Below, piece after piece: positions 34,906 to 47,430 of a stretch of DNA of 64,000 nt. Position numbers and translations under genes: made by a program. Location: positions 72,091,416-72,155,415 of the forward strand of contig CM049315.1 of the NCBI GenBank assembly GCA_026874595.1, given 5' to 3'. This DNA comes from Sipunculus nudus. Its lineage: Eukaryota > Annelida > Sipuncula > Golfingiida > Sipunculidae. The notes beneath the pieces were generated by a model, which saw only the letters and a list, made by a program, of their open reading frames with translations, did no database searches and had not been told where the DNA came from. Within the stretch, counting starts at the first letter, position 1, and every line of letters begins with the position of its first letter.

Positions 34906-35774
34906 TTCAATTTTTCCGTCAGAAAAGAAGAGATAATTATCAATAGATTCGAAGCTTGTCCCATGACTCAGTACGTACTTATTGAAAACCGGGAAAACGG
35001 AGAGCCCAATATGTAACTGTATACTGCAGCTGAAGTAAAGCACGCAACACTATTTATTACAATGTTCAAGGTACACCCGAAATCGATCCGACATGTTCAT
35101 GTTCATTGAAACAGCATTTGACGAAGAAAAATACGATGTAAATTTCTGTATCAGACTTGACCCTACAACTAAAACTGAAAACGAAAAGTGAAAGAGTTCA
35201 TATTACATATGAGAATTCCCGCATCAGACTTTCAAAGAGATAAGATACGCATAGCCTTAACACGGTTTATTATACACAAACAAAACTTTTTTAAGTGACA
35301 CAATGTATATATACCAGAGTGCCTCACTACTTATATCTTGAACCCGCTTCTAGTGCAGAATATAGTAAACGGTTATCCTGCTATATTGTTTTCACGTCAT
35401 TGTTTAGTCATTCTGTAAGATTATTTGTCGCCCATATTATGTTGTATATATTTTAGCACGTGCATATATGTCACCTGATACTTAAAAGTCACCTTATGCG
35501 TTAATGTTTATATGTTGTGTTCGTCATTGTTAACATGTTATACATGCTTACAGAAGAGCATGTCTATTAGCCAATGGCTAAATGGCTACTTTGTAATCCT
35601 GTTAATATAAATATGTTCAAATCACGAAGATTTTGTAAGAGAAGGGCGACAAAGGTTTTGTTTTTCAAAATTAAATGTTAATACATCATTAGTTATTGAA
35701 TAAAAAAAATGCAATGAACTGTAACATATATTGTTAAAGAATTATGTCTATGATTAGTAAGTAGCAGAACTTGC
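34906..35774. other. non-coding
   Basis: AT-rich sequence between the reverse-transcriptase remnant and the GC-rich repeat. No feature recognised. Confidence 0.6.
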
Positions 35775-37255
35775 TATTTCGCAGGTGTCTTAGCTACCGT
35801 GCACATTGCGCTTTGCTGTCGCTAGTTAATATGGCCAGTAAACCCTGCTACTGCGCAGGTCAATGCGACTACTAATTCCTTACGCGCCTAGTGCAAAGCT
35901 TGTTGCAGGCCTCTCCGGTCGACCTATGGTTACAAAGATTGGACTGAAACTATAGCATCAAAATTTTCGATCGCAATAGATAGCCTCCCTGAGGTTCTCG
36001 CTACCGCGCATATCTGATTTGATACCGCGCAGATTGCGCATTGCAATCGCAGCTAAAAATGGTCGATGCCACTTGCTACCGCGCATATACATGTACTTGC
36101 TACTTTGCGACAGTTAATTGCTCCCGCGCATATTGCTTTGAATGGTCGTGTCCGAGCGACCCCTGGCAGCAAATACTTGCAACACATTTACAATAGCAGA
36201 ATTTGCGATCGCAAATTCAGTTCCCATGGTAGCAGGCAACAACAACGTCCTACCACGCTGGTCTGTTTGCTACCGCGCACATTGCGCATTGCGATCGCAG
36301 CTGAATATGACCCATGGCATTTGCTAACGCGCACATCTGTTTGCTACTTTGCGACAGTTAATTGCTACCGCGCATATTGCTTTAAGTGGTCGTGTCCGAG
36401 CGACCTCTGACAGTAAAGACATGCACTACGTTAATAGTCGCAGAATTTGCGATCGCAAAGACATAGACCCCATGCATAGGAGCTGAAAGCAACTTGCTAC
36501 TGCTACCGCGCATATTGCTTTGAGTGGTCGTGTCCAAACGACCTCTGGCAGTAAAGACTTGCACTACGTTAATAGTCGCAGAATTTGCGATCGCAAAGAC
36601 ATAGACCCCATGCATAGGAGCTGAAAGCAACTTGCTACCGCGCAGGTCTGTTTGCTTGCGCGCACATTGCGATCGCAGCTTAATATGGTCCATGGCCTTT
36701 GCTAACGCGCACATCTGTTTGTTACTTTGCGACAGTTAACTGCTACCGCGCATATTGCTTTGACTGGTCGTGTCCGAGCGACCTCTGACGGTGAAGACTT
36801 GCACTACGTTAATAGTAGCAGAATTTTGCGATCGCAAAGACATAGCCCCCATGCATAGGAGCTGAAAGCAACTTGCTACCGCGCAGGTCGTTTGTTTGCG
36901 ATCGCAAAGACATAGCCCCCATGCATAGGAGCTGAAAGCAACTTGCTACCGCGCAGGTCGTTTGCTACCGCGCACAATGCGCATTGCGATGACAGCCATT
37001 TGCTCCCGCGCAGTTCTGATTTGCTACCGCGCAGTTTGCGCGTATGAGGCGGTTTGTGTCTGATGGTAGCAAGTCCAGTTGCAGCTCATTGCGCGATGTG
37101 GCGAGCAAAGCGCAAGGGTAGCAAATGCTACTGTGCGACTGCTATTTGCTACCGCGCACTTTGCGCTCAATAGCCTTTGAGCGCATAATAGTAGCAAGAT
37201 GAGTGGATGCTGAGTGCGCGTTGTGCCGGGCTCTGCGCAATGGTAGCAAAGAATC
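35775..37255. repeat. GC-rich complex repeat with CTACCGCGCA and GCGATCGC motifs
   Basis: A 1.5-kb island much richer in GC than its surroundings. The short motif GCTACCGCGCA (or GCGCA variants) recurs more than fifteen times and the palindrome GCGATCGC at least eight times. A longer unit, CATATTGCTTTGAGTGGTCG then TGTCCGAGCGACCTCTG, lies near 36,128, 36,366, 36,504 and 36,743, giving alternating spacings of about 238 and 139 bp. A 66-bp segment ending at about 36,892 is directly duplicated. Frames up to 114 codons result from the repeats. Confidence 0.9.
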
Positions 37256-38035
37256 CCTTGATTAGTCTGAAAAACCGACAGTTCCCCGCATATATGGGAC
37301 TCACATTCAATTGATCGAACAGATATTATAGGTTACAGTATCCGTATATCAGTCCACAAATATTTTAGTTTTAATTAGGTTTCGTGGCTAACTGTGTAGT
37401 GTAAGCTCCATATATCTCATACGTATTACTATTAATCTTAAATCGCATAGGTAGCTCATACACCCATTATACATGGATTATACATTATACATAGATACAC
37501 TTTAAGGTTTTTATGCCTTTATAATATTTACAGCGAATATGAATGATTGCGTGGAGGTTAGATGGCAGGCCCGTCAGGGAGAATGTCTGTTAAATGCAAT
37601 AGACTACGGCGTATACTATCTTCTCTCTACCACTTAGATCATGACCCTAAAGAAACGTAGGGTCACATAATTCCCTGTGAAATTAGTCTAATGGAAAAAC
37701 TCCCGGCTTAGCATGATGTAAACATCATGATTACACATTAAATAAATTAATCTGGGTAATAGGTTTTGAGGCTATGAGACACCTGTCTTTGGCGCGTAAT
37801 TTGTGCAGTGAGGGGGCTGAACGCGGAGGAATCGTGCTAGAAGTTATGCGGCCCCAGAAGTAAACACATCAGGATCTGAGCGATGGGTATGGAATATGGA
37901 TAAACAATTTACTAATCGAGGTGAAATGGAGGCGTGGAAGCAAGCTAGAGGCATGAATCTATACAGCTAAACCGGCATCTCTTTGTACAGTGCTCTTTTA
38001 AGCGCACTACTTTGGTTGGCGGAAGGTAAATAAAA
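37256..38035. other. non-coding upstream flank
   Basis: No gene recognised. The last 200 bp precede the candidate first exon at 38,036 and may contain its promoter, but no TATA box or initiator stands out. Confidence 0.4.
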
Positions 38036-39637
38036 ATGCATCAACAAAACAGAAAAAAAAGTTCTCAGCTGGATGGCGATGAGCGAGAGGTAAGTGGTAT
38101 CCTTGTAATTTCAGTCTAAATTCTTTTAAAAATTATTGACAGTTCGTTATGATGTAGGAAAACTATCTTATAAAAGCTTAATACCTTATCTAGCATGAGC
38201 TGTCATAGTAAATCTATCGTAACACTTGTGAAACTCGTTTCAATGAGAAAACTTTCGTATCACAATCAGTTATGTTATTGTTCTTAAATGAACGTAGAAG
38301 AATAACATTGTAACGCTACTGTTACTACTAACTGATAATTCTTATATATTTTATTACTTAATTATACCACTGATTAATCTGGTTTAAGTAAACTATATCC
38401 CGTATAGCGGATTTGAAAGTTTTAGTGATATTGCACTATAAATTCGGGTTTAACGAAGGGTGCTGGAAGGCGGATTAGTACAAACCTTGGCGGTCAGATG
38501 GCAGCACCGACAGCATCGTGTAACAGGACCGTATAATACGTCAAATGGACTCATTCGCTTGGTAAAATGTTATACTGAGGGATTCACGTGAATCGTAATT
38601 AATAATCGTTATTCATAATAAAAGAATTTGTTTGCACATTTCGTGTTAATATTTAACATTTAAAATGAGGACTATTTTTGGAAAGAATAGACATAATAAG
38701 AATGTTATTGTATGTTTGGATGGAATTCCAATAGAAGGAATTTACATAGACCTTTCGTAATAATAATACATACATCCCGTATGTGAAACGCGGGGATGAA
38801 AGAGTGATTAGTACATTAGTTTCACTCTTGACTGCCAGATGGCGGTACTGTTGACTACTGGCCTAATCAATGCCTTTGGACTAAACTTATTTATATATTT
38901 ATGAGACCATAAAAATATATAATTATATAATTATCTATAATAATACGTGGCAGGCGGTTTTGTCACTGTACAACTAGTAATTAGTTGTGGCTGGAATAAC
39001 CCCTGGTGTGAACGGTTTCCGGCATACTGACCGAAACGGACGCTAAAGACATTCCTGCAGCCGGGGGGGGGGGGGGAAGAGAGAGAGAGAGAGACACGTG
39101 CTTACCAGCCTACTAAAGTGGCCGAATTTTAAGTAAAATAGACTGGGAAATTTATACTAAACCCTTGCAGTTGACCCTACATATAAATGGGCGCAATATA
39201 CGAGATGCCTGCACAAGATAACTGACTGTTCTATTTCTTAAAAAATAAATAGGATACACCTGGGAAAAACTGACATATTCTCTGTATTCTTAACCAAACA
39301 AGAAACGCGAAACCAATATATTGGTATCAAACCGACATTCTAGGCCTTGAAACATTCATTAATAATAATTATTCCTTCACTTTAGGGTATCGGGGCAATA
39401 ATATACGGTTCCTACCTGAAGAAGAAAGACCGTGGTCAGCTTGTTGCCAACAAGAGGAGCAAGGCTGGACTGACGTGACAGTTCCGAGACCTCGTGGACG
39501 TTCCGGAGCTGTCACGCCTCATTGCCCAAACCACCCCAAAACCGGTCCGACAAAACATCGTATTCTTTCTCCCAGGATTTTCGCCGGCCACGTATGCAGG
39601 CCATACTACGCAAGGGAAACCGTTTAATGACCCTTGA
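38036..39637 (+). CDS. unrecognised two-exon gene candidate with in-frame TGA
   Basis: Exon 1 (38,036-38,089) starts at ATG and encodes MHQQNRKKSSQLDGDERE, then a consensus donor GAG|GTAAGT. Exon 2 (39,386-39,637) follows acceptor TATTCCTTCACTTTAG in phase 0 with GIGAIIYGSYLKKKDRGQLV and reaches TGA at 39,476. The same frame stays open for 52 more codons with protein-like content (QFRDLVDVPELSRLIAQTTP, QNIVFFLPGF) to TGA at 39,635. So this encodes either a 48-residue peptide or, more likely, part of a longer protein with a nonsense mutation. I do not recognise the family. The sequence here is more GC-rich than its flanks, which favours coding. Confidence 0.4.
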
Positions 39638-39723
39638 CCAGGAGGGACTTTACTCGAGTGTCACTCCGGATTGACAGACAAAATGAAAAAAAAAAACATG
39701 GGGGTTTATTTCCCCGTTTTACA

Positions 39724-39726
<3 letters not shown>

Positions 39727-39783
<57 letters not shown>
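39727..39783. repeat. (TA)n microsatellite
   Basis: About 28 TA units, directly after the candidate gene. It produces a false IYIYIY frame on the minus strand. Confidence 0.98.
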
Positions 39784-39789
<6 letters not shown>

Positions 39790-40609
39790 ATTATTTCTGT
39801 ATGACAACTTTCTTTTGGTATCAAATCCTTAGTGTTATTATAAATTTATAAAAGATTATGTTTCCATATTTATTTATCAGTATATGCATTTAATACATAA
39901 TGACTTTTTCATCTTACAATTGTGTTTAATCTTCTGCTGCTGCAATTTATAAAATATTTTAAATAAAACATTTGGCTTTATTTTCCTAAGTTTATCTTTT
40001 CACCATCGGCGATGACAAATACGTCCAACCATGTGTACACCTGCGAAAATTCGAACGGATATAAACAGCCCAATCCCAGTCCGCTTTACACTTCTAACTT
40101 CTGCAATCATAAAAAAAAGCTAAGACTGTGTATATAATTTTCACTGTAGGTATGTTTATCTGAACAGTGATACAATATCATTAAGGGAAAATCAATCAAA
40201 AGTGTATTTTCCCTAGAATAATGCTTTGTTTTATTCAGCTTGTGATTTATAAATAAAACGCTTGTTTAGTTGTATATGTCATCACAGATATAAACAATGT
40301 AAATGACATTTAATTTAAAAATAATATAACTGTGGTTTCGAGTGAGTTTGTGTGTATGTGGAGGGGGGGGGGGGCAGACTTCAGCCACCAAAGCCCACCC
40401 CGTCTGTATCTGATACCGAACAAAACGATGATTTCTTTCACAGGTAATGCATAGGACTGACTTTGAAGTTCATACAATCTTTCCCATGCGGATACCGGAT
40501 TTAAAATACTTAACGGAAACATTTTTTTTAATGAAAATGTGTTTGATTATATAATGTGTTCGTTAATGTATATGATCTGTTAGATCCGCAGACTCTGACA
40601 GCAGGGATT
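39784..40609. other. non-coding
   Basis: AT-rich sequence with a G-run at 40,362-40,374. No feature recognised. Confidence 0.6.
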
Positions 40610-40806
40610 CAGGGGCGGATCCAGGATTTAGAAACGTGGGGGGGGGTAGGAAACTCTGGAGGACCTATGTAAAAACCTTAAAAAAAGTCCCCTGCTCCGG
40701 AAAAGGGGGCCAGGCAGCAAAATTTAGGTCTGAAACCATAACAAAAAAGGTTGCGGCGGCCGAAAGAGTGGAGAACGTGTCCGGACCCCCTTGATCACCT
40801 TCGCCA
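40610..40806 (+). mobile_element. hAT-like MITE, copy 1
   Basis: Starts CAGGGGCGGATCCAGGATTT and shares GTCC(C/G)GGAAA, GGGGGCCAGGC, GCAAAATTTAGGTCT, AAAAAAGGTTGC and GTCCGGACCCCC with the copy at 48,451. The right end is degraded (CTTGATCACCTTCG in place of CTGGATCCGC). CAGGGGCGGATCC ends are common in non-autonomous hAT elements. Confidence 0.75.
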
Positions 40807-42000
40807 TCCCCCCCCCCCCCAATCCACCACCCCCATCCTCCGCCCGGGTTTCGGTTCTGGGAATTGAACGTAGAGTGAAAAGTACGTGGCATGTTGGACA
40901 TGTAAAAGTAACTGACTGGGAACAAATTATTACATGCCCTTTAACGTGATCTAGTATGTTATATACTGCAGTTTTTCTATATTCTTTATTTTACTTCATT
41001 TATTTGAAGATTTCTAATTTAAACATCACCACATGATCATTTCAAAGACCCATTCATAGGATAATAAAGATATAAATATACATGGTATAAATGTTCCCTT
41101 CTTAACACATAATGGAAAATGTGAATATTTTGTACTAAAACCGTGTGTGGACCCCTGTGCACATTTCGAAATAAATGTACAGCGGGCGCAATCAGAACGG
41201 CAAAACATAAATAAAGCGCAAGCTATCTGTTAACCATATTGTGCAACTTCCAAAATCTTGATTTGTCAAGCCTTCAACAGGTGTTTCTTCATTTTTCTCT
41301 GTATTCCTGGTCACGCTGTCTTTTTTTTAATGGAAAACAGAAATACTTGGATTGTGTTTCCTTGCACACACCCAGACAAACACGCAAACACCCGTAAGAA
41401 CGTATAAAAAGGAAAATGAGAGATTCAAATCCATATGTCAGCGCGGTCCAATTGGGCAACTGTTTTAGCCAAAAACGAGTTAAAAGTGTGAGAAAATACA
41501 CATTTAATGGTATATTTTCATGTAACTTTAAAATAACACCACCATTTTAAATTGCAGACACCAACTACACGAATCACATCAAAATATCTAATACATGCAT
41601 GTTAACGATAATACCGAAAGCCGTTACTAAGCAGATATAGATGGAAAACCTGAAAATAAAACAAATATATAATTTAACTTACGAATCTTACTTACGATAT
41701 TTTAATCTTTGAAGTTTCGTCACATTAAACTGCAAATGCATGATTAATAAACCTTCGTTCAGATGCGGAGTATAAAACATAAATTTACGTAATTTTTATG
41801 TAACGCCATAGGAATAACCGGAAAGGTGTAACATGTTTAAAACTGGTTCAGCAATATTTATTCCATGCGGGCATTTGTAAATTTCTTGTTCCATTTGGTA
41901 GTCATTACCATTTAAGCAGCAATCATATTAAAGGGTATTTTTGTTTTATTTTCAATATTACATGCATCTCAGATTAAAAAGGTGTCCAATGTGCCGGACT
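40807..42000. other. non-coding
   Basis: AT-rich. The minus-strand openings of 60-70 codons between 41,026 and 41,501 show no protein-like composition and are not supported. Confidence 0.55.
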
Positions 42001-42132
42001 TCAATCAATTTCCCCGTCATTTTCGTCCTCCTCATACTGTGAAATCTTGAAGGCGATGTCTAGAAAGATCTGAATCTTCTCATTACGGACCGTGAGTTCC
42101 TCATATATTCCATGAAGTGCAGGAACATGATT
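42001..42132 (-). CDS. C-terminal exon fragment, family unknown
   Basis: On the minus strand 43 codons before TGA (42,003-42,001) read VPALHGIYEELTVRNEKIQI, FLDIAFKISQYEEDENDGEI. The amphipathic helices and the acidic tail look like a real protein end. A TAA lies just upstream in frame and no acceptor AG is evident, so the 5' limit is not clear; it may be a fragment of a transposon-derived gene. I cannot name the family. Confidence 0.35.
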   Translation of the reverse strand, partial: NHVPALHGIYEELTVRNEKIQIFLDIAFKISQYEEDENDGEID

Positions 42133-42758
42133 TTAACACTCTTTCAGTCAGATGGCACAGCACAGATGGTACCAGGTGTGTGTAGAAAATTTAACGGTTA
42201 GGTCTATACGCAAAATACATGCCTTTTAGCACTCTGGGAGTCATTTTATCCATTGTTGAAGGCTTCTTAAATTCACCTAAGCATCATGGCCCATGGGTCA
42301 CTTGTTATCCCACCGATCGATGTAGCGGTAGGGACAGGCATGTATGTGAACCCTGTTGAGTGCCATTTTGGAAAGAGAAATGTCCCTGCTTAGACAGTCC
42401 CAAAACTTCGCGTTGTTGTAATGGGAAGAAAGTGTTATAAACTTTTCGGCATATCCCCCCCCCCCCTATCTGAAGATGGTGACCCAGTAGAAATGACTGC
42501 AAGAGGAGGTTCTGTTTCAGGAGTGTAAAGCTTCAATTCTGAAATTGGTAGTATTAATACAGAGAGTTTATTAAACGCTTGATTTGTTTTGGAACCGGAC
42601 ATCATAAACCCTTTGATACTGAATGCATACTTGCTCCTGTTGAACATATTTATGTGCCCCTTTTGGGCGTTAAGTCCACAAATAACGAGAACCGATTGTT
42701 CACGTATACCATTTTAATCTGAAAAACATTGATATTTACATTTTCCTCTTCGTATTGA

Positions 42759-42789
<31 letters not shown>

Positions 42790-42832
42790 ATGTTTCTTTC
42801 TGTCAAACCATCATGCAGATCTTCAAAGTTAC

Positions 42833-42865
<33 letters not shown>

Positions 42866-44119
42866 ATTCCATAGCAACACAGACACTTTTTATAAGAAAA
42901 TTGGACACACATAAAAGACCAAATACTTTATTTGTTTAGGTCTTAGGGTGACACACTTTATCTATTTTTTATTCTAAATGTTATGGAGGATTTTCCACTG
43001 CTTGGTAACTGGATCCTTCTTCCAGACAAAAATGGATCTGAAAGCATTTAGGAATATCTGAAATGAACGTGCATAGGAACAAGCCACATTGTGAATATAT
43101 AGATTAATGAGATATTTTTTTTAATAGGGATAAAGATATCGAATAATGGCCGGCGACTCTAGATTAAGAGATTCAGTTGTTGGTGTTTTATTTTTAAAAC
43201 GGCATTTGGATTAAGAGATTCAGTTGTTGGTGAGGGATTAGATATATTTCAAGGCAAATTAGATTAAAAATAAATGTGGTAATGGAAAAATTTTTGAAAA
43301 GCATGCGGGTGTCCAATATAAAGTGTCTTCTTCTTGAATTTTGACAAAGGTTGATTTTGAAACTGAGACAAGTAATCCCCGCAGCCCCACTATCACTAAC
43401 TGGAAAACGTTTGTTTTTTTTTATTAGAAACGACTAATATATATTCTAAATTCTAAACTCTAAAACATTGTATTATCGCTCTCGTAATTTCGAAACTAAA
43501 TTAATACAAATATACATTTAAATCCATCTTCTTAGACTGTATGTGATGTACATTTAAAAACTGCACGAGTCGGATCACCTGTTTATATACAATACATACG
43601 CATTGTTCGTAGAATGGAGCAGAACCGTGTCATGTTAAGGAAAACACAGTTTATAACTGCGCCATACTTTATGTAAATTCTTACAGTTGTCTCCCCCCCC
43701 CCCCCCCCCCGATCAATCCACAATCCATGTCCTCAGGCCATTAACCTAGATACAGTTCTTCTTATTACATAAAGAGTTAGACAAGGCCAAGAAGTCGTTC
43801 TGTTTTTGCAAACAAACAACTTTACATTAACCACGTTAATTCATGTGTCAGTTATATTAATGTCGACATAGTCAAAAGAGGATACCGCATGCGCGCAGAG
43901 CATATACCGTGAAGTGCCAGTTGATCAGTTGCTGTTACGTATCCAGCCAATGAATACAAACAGGTAATACATACTTTTCTTTACTGCTGACAATCTATCT
44001 CTTTTTATTTAAAGTTTTCATCATACTGGCATGTAACGCGTTCTTGTGTAGTTTACATCGTTCCAGATAGATTGCATCAGACCCTTCGTGGAAAAAAGTT
44101 CAAATATTATTTTTTTTAA
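42133..44119. other. non-coding with microsatellites
   Basis: (ATT)n at 42,761-42,789, (CA)n at 42,833-42,861, an 18-base C-run at 43,693-43,710, and a 23-bp direct repeat ATTAAGAGATTCAGTTGTTG near 43,164 and 43,211. No gene seen. Confidence 0.6.
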
Positions 44120-44680
44120 ATATGGAAAATGACCCCTTTATGACACACTTTGGTAAAACAACTCAAGTAATTAAATTGGAATTTAAGTTGCACGACAAAA
44201 CGACGACAGCCTTTAAATGTATACATGTCATTGTTCAAATGGCTACAGACCCCTTTGGTATAATCGTGCAAGTGCACATTCTCATTGTAATTCGTACTGG
44301 TACCAAAGGCAGTTTTACCAGATGGCAGATCTATTTTTACTGGTAGAAAGAAATTTTCAACTTAGCTGGTAAAACTCTCAGTCGTACCAGTCCAAATCAT
44401 AATTGGGATCTGTAGTGGTACGATTTCTAATTGTACCACTGCAGGTGACAACTGTGATTTATGCAAGTACAAGACACAATTGGCATTGGTACTGGTATAA
44501 ATGCGAATCTTACCAGGTCTGGGACATTTTACACCGCATATACAGGTCGAGATTTTCTTAAACGCTGTAGTACTGACGGCAAGACCAATAAAAAATAATA
44601 ACCTAATGTGAGGAATCAAACGATTGTAAGCATCGTGTTGACTAATTAGTTTCGTACCATTGTACGGCACTCCTAAGAAC
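44120..44680. repeat. old imperfect inverted repeat (foldback-like), ~0.56 kb
   Basis: The two arms meet near 44,340. Inner pairing: CGTACTGGTACCAAAGGCAG then TTTTACCAG on the left against CTGGTAAAACTCTCAGTCGT then ACCAGTCC on the right. Farther out, GACGACAGCCTTTAAATGT (left) pairs with the complement of a segment near 44,575. Chance frames on opposite strands translate to similar strings (TTAFK, RTGTKGSFT / WTGTTESFT), which is how the symmetry shows. Arms are perhaps 65-70% alike, so it is an old element or a decayed foldback. Confidence 0.6.
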
Positions 44681-44825
44681 GGTATGACTGAAGGGGTTGT
44701 ACACTGAACAACTGGTTGTTCACTGGAGCGTGTTTGTGATTAATACCTGTACAACGTGCCTATATGCTCTGGTTATGCGTTCTAACATTTTTCTATCATT
44801 GCATTGCAAGCAGCCTAGAAAGAAC

Positions 44826-44828
<3 letters not shown>

Positions 44829-44876
<48 letters not shown>

Positions 44877-44886
44877 CATTTATATA
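44829..44886. repeat. (TA)n microsatellite
   Basis: About 21 TA units followed by CATATACATTTATATATG. Confidence 0.97.
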
Positions 44887-46233
44887 TGTTATGTAAGTAC
44901 ACCATAACATGCTCTAGATATCACAATTGATATAACTCCATATATATGTTTTTTATACATACATAATATAACTTTCAAACATAAGAGTCGTCACTTTCAT
45001 TTTCTGTTTTTTTAATGGACACGACATAAATGTCATGTACTAGTAATTGACTCTGGAGTCCCATTTTGGGGTAAAATGATCAACACTCTATTTTTGGAAT
45101 CAAGCTCACCTTAGCTGAGACCATTACAAGAGGTTTCTCAATGCTCTGTCTCTTTCTGAGGAACAGGACAGCCACGGCCAACGTCAGAGTTTTATTTTTA
45201 CCTACAGGGTAGCTCCAACAATAATTATAAATAAAAAAGTAATCAGGATGCATAATAACAAAACATTACAAAATGTGAGGAACTTAAGGGTAACATGAGA
45301 GCTGTGGATGCTGTTAACCATTACCAATACCTAAAAAGGTTTTATAGAAAAGCATAAACTCTTGGTTGTCACATACATGACTTTGAGTCATTGAATGAGT
45401 TTATTAAACATTACCTCTTGAGAATCACTTGCAATAGGCAGCTTAATTGCCTTCTGTAAAATGGTATTTTTTCAACTGATCGATCTAAGAAGGATATACT
45501 CTTGGTGCGTGCCGTGAATATTCATCTTTCCTCCGGGACTGATAAATGAATTTGCCATGTCTGTGCGGAGCCTTTAAAGGTTAGATTATATACATTTCTC
45601 ACTTATGCATTACCATCAGAGGTGCACTTCCAGTTTCAAAATATATTTTCGTTGCATGAAACAGCGAAATTGGGGTGTTAATCTCAAATGTGGACGATAT
45701 ACACTGCTTTTCTTCTTTTATCTGTCTTACTGAAATAAAAATTATTTACTTCCCAATGGATATTGCAATCTAGAATGTATAGGGTCCGGGAGGGGATTGG
45801 ATCCTCAGGAGGTATAAGTATGGGAGATCCCCTTTTCCGAGGATTAAAGCTGCTCTGAGGATGGTTGAAAGAAGCATCAGTGGGCGCGATATTTAATTAA
45901 AAGGAACTTTGATTACATGTTAATTGACAAAAGAAAGCTAAAGAAGTTACAGAAAACCATATAAATCGTTATAGAAGTGTGGAAGGAATTTTTGCAGCAT
46001 TCAACCGGGCATTCCTTTTTCTTTAGGGATATTATACACTCTACTCAATTTCACCTCTATACAGATACTTTACCGTCTTTAACCATACGGGGACAGGTGG
46101 TCACCTGAATTGAAGCAGCTGAATATGGTTATTATTGAACTCTACACAACTGCACAACTTTAAAATCTTCAGAGGTCTTTGACCGCATACAAGAATAGAG
46201 GATTCATTCGCAAATTTGCTCACTCGTTGTGAG
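44887..46233. other. non-coding
   Basis: No exon, repeat or motif recognised in this AT-rich stretch. Confidence 0.55.
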
Positions 46234-46685
46234 GTAGCTGTTACAACCCATAATGTAATAACCGGCCCATAATGTAATAACGGCCCATATTGTAATAAAA
46301 ACGACCCATAATGTAATAATCATACCCTACCCATATTGTAATAAAACTGGCCCATACTGTAATAACGGCCTATAATGTAATAAAAAACGGCCCATATTGT
46401 AATAACGGCCCATATTGTAATAAAAACGACCCATATTGTAATAATCATACCCTACCCATATTGTAATAAAACGGGAAGTGGGAAAAACGACCCATATTGT
46501 AATAACATATTTATATTGTAATAACATATGTTTAAGCTCAAGAATGACAAGGCACACGCTTAGTGTCATTTACATAATATCCTGCCCCCTTCCATACCCT
46601 CTCCATGAACCTGTTACTAACCTCAAAGAAACCATGGTTCACAATTGAATAAAAAAATAATATTTTCATACACTAAAATATAACG

Positions 46686-46725
<40 letters not shown>

Positions 46726-46837
46726 TAATAATAATTATTATTATTTTAATAATAATAATAATATATATATATATATACATATATATATACACGTATATAT
46801 AACAGTTTTCATAGTACCCATGTATGCATATTAGCGC

Positions 46838-46918
46838 CCCCCCCCCTACAACTTTCGAATTTCTAGATCCGCCACTAATCATGGCCCCCTGCCCTCCCTC
46901 AAACCTGGCTACGCCCCT
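46838..46918. mobile_element. hAT-like element end nested in the foldback element
   Basis: A C-run, then TCTAGATCCGCCACTAAT and, about 50 bp on, CTGGCTACGCCCCTG, the reverse complement of the common hAT end CAGGGGCGTAGCCAG. The left end could not be located. Confidence 0.5.
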
Positions 46919-47376
46919 GAATCTCCACGCTCTGCGCCCTATGCTCTACCTCTAGAACACAGAAACCGGCATTTTCAAATTGTTGTTTTGTTGTTTGGGC
47001 TAATTATTAAAAAAAAAAAATTGTAAACTCTTGAATCGCACGAATGACGCATCAAGGTTTTAACTTCAAATACGTGCGTGGTAAAGCTCTTAATCTATGC
47101 GACGTGTTATACATGTTAACCTAAGACATCTTAACCAATACATATATAGGCACCAAAAAATTGCAGCAGTACCTCCATTTATAATTTCCAAATCTCGGAA
47201 GGTTTCGAGAGATCATATAAAATATTCTCTATGATACATTGAGCAAAACGCACTGAAATTTAAACTTTCATTTATATTTTAAAAATAATTAAAATACATT
47301 AAAATGTATCGATAATGAGAGTTTTGTATATTTTATCTGTTAAAATTGACAAAATATTTACATTTTGGCGATATAC

Positions 47377-47380
47377 ATAT

Positions 47381-47428
<48 letters not shown>
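47377..47428. repeat. (TA)n microsatellite
   Basis: Interrupted TA run within the interior of the foldback element. Confidence 0.95.

Positions 47429-47430
<2 letters not shown>

Noticed and set aside
36066-36714. 110-114-codon frames on both strands
   Set aside because: They arise from the GC-rich repeat and recur with its units.
39624-39824. IYIYIY frames here and at 44,697, 46,673, 47,299 and 60,798
   Set aside because: Translations of (TA)n microsatellites.
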